From positions 1-16,717 of the forward strand of contig JAWXTX010000056.1 of assembly GCA_044433165.1 (NCBI GenBank): a stretch of DNA of 16,717 bases. Direction: 5' to 3'. Position numbers and translations under genes: made by a program. Source of the DNA: Ferrimonas sp044433165. GTDB taxonomy: Bacteria; Pseudomonadota; Gammaproteobacteria; Enterobacterales; Shewanellaceae. Position 1 is the first letter of the stretch; every line of letters starts with the position of its first letter. Under the pieces are notes generated by a model. The model had not been told where the DNA came from. It saw only the letters and a list, made by a program, of their open reading frames with translations, and ran no database searches. This document shows, piece by piece, positions 15,270 to 16,717 of this stretch.

Positions 15270-15299
15270 TTGCTAATTTATTCTGATGCTTGTTATATT
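15270..15299 (+). promoter_or_regulatory. pdhR: Probable sigma70 promoter of pdhR (and perhaps pdhR-aceE)
   Basis: TTGCTA (15270-15275) and TATATT (15294-15299) are 18 bases apart. A start near 15306 would place the PdhR-type operator directly downstream, at about +9 to +23, similar to the arrangement in E. coli. Confidence 0.6.
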
Positions 15300-15313
15300 C
15301 CGCTTTGTTTATT

Positions 15314-15328
15314 ATTGGTAATACCAAT
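15314..15328. promoter_or_regulatory. PdhR operator (perfect palindrome ATTGGTA-A-TACCAAT)
   Basis: Two perfect 7-base arms around a central A match the known E. coli PdhR box (ATTGGTnnnACCAAT). A second copy of its right half, AATACCAATT, occurs 17 bases further on (15337-15346) and extends into CCAATTGG (15341-15348). The site lies between the pdhR promoter and ATG, so PdhR probably represses its own gene when pyruvate is low. Confidence 0.88.
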
Positions 15329-15358
15329 TCACAACCAATACCAATTGGAACGACCAAA

Positions 15359-16117
15359 ATGTCCTACGCCCGAATAAACCAGCCGAAATTGTCCGACGTC
15401 ATCATGCAAGAGCTTGAAAGCATGGTATTAGAAGGAAGCTTGAAGCCAGGAGACAAATTGCCTCCAGAGCGTGAGCTGGCGGTGCGTTTTGAGGTGTCGC
15501 GCCCCTCTTTGCGGGAAGCCATCCAAAAACTGGAGGCCAAAGGCGTGTTGTATCGACGCCAAGGTGGTGGGACCTATGTTAAAGAACAATTGTGGCATAG
15601 TTTGGCGGATCCTTTGGTCGAGCTATTGGCCAGTAATCCAGAATCCCAATACGACTTGTTGGAGTTTCGTCACGCGACCGAAGGCATGATGGCCTACTAT
15701 GCGGCACTGCGTGGCACGGATGCTGATCACAAACAGTTGCGTGCAAGTATTGAACAGATTGCTCGTGTGCAAGGGGAGCCACAACAAGAAGCCAAAGCCA
15801 TTGTTGGGTTTCATCGTACGGTTGCCGAAGCCAGCCATAACGTTGCTATGCTGCATTTGTTGCTGAGCCTAACCCCATTACTTGAGCGCAACGTCTCGGA
15901 AAATTTGAAGTTACTTTATCGTCGAGCGGGCTCGTCTGAGGTGGCTAATCGCCATCGACAAGCTTTGTTTGATGCCATTTTACAACGCGAGCCCGAACAA
16001 GCTCGCCGAGCTTCTAATGAGCACTTGGCTTACATCGAAGAAGTGACGCTAGAAGTACGTAGAGAAGACAGCCGTCAACAGCGCAGCTTGCGCCGGCTGA
16101 AAAGTGATTTGGGTTAG
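15359..16117 (+). CDS. pdhR: Pyruvate dehydrogenase complex repressor PdhR (GntR/FadR family)
   Basis: A 252-residue DNA-binding repressor that senses pyruvate and controls the pyruvate dehydrogenase genes; pyruvate releases it from DNA. The N-terminal winged helix (about 8-75) shows QPKLSDVI, LKPGDKLPPERELA, VSRPSLREAIQKLEAKG and RRQGGGTYV, nearly the E. coli sequence. The C-terminal effector domain (about 90-235) begins DPLVELLASNPESQYDLLEFRH and has the metal or ligand His residues of the FCD type, ending with REDSRQQRSLRRL. Length matches E. coli PdhR (254). The start is the ATG at 15359, which gives the conserved MSYARI-QPKLSD start. The frame stays open back to 15290, but that would run through the operator. 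aceE follows 74 bases later. Confidence 0.97.
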   Translation: MSYARINQPKLSDVIMQELESMVLEGSLKPGDKLPPERELAVRFEVSRPSLREAIQKLEAKGVLYRRQGGGTYVKEQLWHSLADPLVELLASNPESQYDLLEFRHATEGMMAYYAALRGTDADHKQLRASIEQIARVQGEPQQEAKAIVGFHRTVAEASHNVAMLHLLLSLTPLLERNVSENLKLLYRRAGSSEVANRHRQALFDAILQREPEQARRASNEHLAYIEEVTLEVRREDSRQQRSLRRLKSDLG

Positions 16118-16191
16118 TGGCAGCTCGTTTAATCTATTTTTGATAGGTGCCGCCATTAAGCCCTGACTACTGAAACAGATCAGGAGAGTAC

Positions 16192-16717
16192 ATGTCAGGT
16201 TCAATCGTTCACGATGTTGATCAACTGGAAACACAAGATTGGTTAGCTGCGCTTGAGGCGGTGTTAAAAGAAGATGGGGTCGATCGTGCAAAGTACCTGT
16301 TAGAGCAACTGGCCATTACGGCTCGAAGCCAAGGCGTTGCCTTACCAACAGGGATCACCACCGATTACATTAATACCATTGCGCCGCAAGCGGAGCCTGC
16401 ATATCCCGGCGATATTAGTATCGAGCGTCGGATTCGTTCCATCATTCGCTGGAACGCCATCATGATTGTCTTGCGCGCTTCAAAGAAAGATTTGGACTTG
16501 GGTGGCCACATGGCTTCTTACCAATCTGCGGCGGCGTTTTATGAAGTGGGCTTTAACCACTTTTTCCGTGCAGCGAATGATACCGACGGTGGTGACTTGG
16601 TGTTTTACCAAGGCCATATCTCTCCTGGGATCTATGCCCGTGCTTTTGTGGAAGGGCGCTTAACTGCTGAACAGTTAGATGGTTTTCGTCAAGAAGTGGA
16701 AGGCGAAGGGCTGCCAT
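16192..16717 (+). CDS. aceE: Pyruvate dehydrogenase E1 component AceE, N-terminal part
   Basis: The first 175 residues of the roughly 890-residue thiamine-diphosphate enzyme that decarboxylates pyruvate and passes the acetyl group to the E2 lipoyl domain (AceF). The N-terminus (MSGSIVHDVDQLETQDWL) is the E2-binding region. It is followed by YINTI, RRIRSIIRWNAIMIVLRASKKDLDLGGHMASYQSAA, with the conserved His of GGHMAS, and FFRAANDTDGGDLVFYQGHISPGIYARAF, all close to E. coli AceE. The thiamine-binding motif lies beyond the window. An AGGAGAG ribosome site is 5 bases before the ATG. No terminator or PdhR box is visible in the 74-base gap after pdhR, so it is probably transcribed with pdhR. Confidence 0.97.
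   Translation, partial: MSGSIVHDVDQLETQDWLAALEAVLKEDGVDRAKYLLEQLAITARSQGVALPTGITTDYINTIAPQAEPAYPGDISIERRIRSIIRWNAIMIVLRASKKDLDLGGHMASYQSAAAFYEVGFNHFFRAANDTDGGDLVFYQGHISPGIYARAFVEGRLTAEQLDGFRQEVEGEGLP

Noticed and set aside
16162..16184. Small hairpin CCTGA...TCAGG covering part of the aceE ribosome site
   Set aside because: Only five base pairs with a 13-base loop; this is expected by chance and too weak to call a control element.

Overview
This window is chromosomal core DNA from a gammaproteobacterium. The evidence is the E. coli-like sequence and neighbourhood of the genes: nadC, ampD, pdhR and aceE lie together, ygiM and ygiF are divergent, and cutA and dsbD are paired as in enterics and their relatives. 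GC content looks moderate. The protein sequences suggest a relative of Aeromonadales or Alteromonadales rather than Enterobacterales (PutA without the DNA-binding domain, a retropepsin-like protease before nadC, no ampE), but I cannot name the genus. I see no insertion sequences, prophage genes, CRISPR arrays, tRNAs or rRNAs.

Layout: (1) 1-1146, minus: the N-terminal part of a MacA/HlyD-type periplasmic efflux adaptor, cut by the left edge. (2) 1231-3342, minus: cutA and dsbD overlap by an ATGA junction and end at a strong terminator. (3) 3506-4084, plus: fxsA with its own terminator. (4) 4132-6357, plus: groES-groEL behind a heat-shock (sigma32) type promoter, with a long 3' UTR ending in a strong terminator. 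(5) 6358-6640 holds nothing I recognise. (6) 6712-7819, plus: hemE and its terminator. (7) 7733-11158, minus: a bifunctional putA, whose 3' end runs through the hemE terminator into hemE, and the terminator of the next gene. (8) 11177-12985: ygiM-like SH3/coiled-coil membrane protein (minus), divergent from a ygiF-like CYTH triphosphatase (plus) whose CHAD domain is reduced. (9) 12974-13061: dense, partly mutually exclusive hairpins between ygiF and nadC. (10) 13071-14448, minus: a retropepsin-like membrane protease gene tightly coupled to nadC. (11) 14557-15158, plus: ampD and terminator. (12) 15270-16717, plus: pdhR with a PdhR-type operator just downstream of its own promoter, then aceE cut by the right edge.

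How they work together: most are housekeeping genes for envelope redox and metal handling (dsbD, cutA), protein folding (groESL), haem synthesis (hemE), proline catabolism (putA), NAD synthesis (nadC), peptidoglycan recycling (ampD) and pyruvate oxidation under PdhR control (pdhR-aceE). I found no obvious new multi-gene system. The observations most worth checking are non-coding or at gene ends: the nested hairpins after ygiF, the putA tail that reads antisense through the hemE terminator, the reduced CHAD region of the YgiF homologue, and the PdhR operator with an extra half-site near the pdhR start codon.
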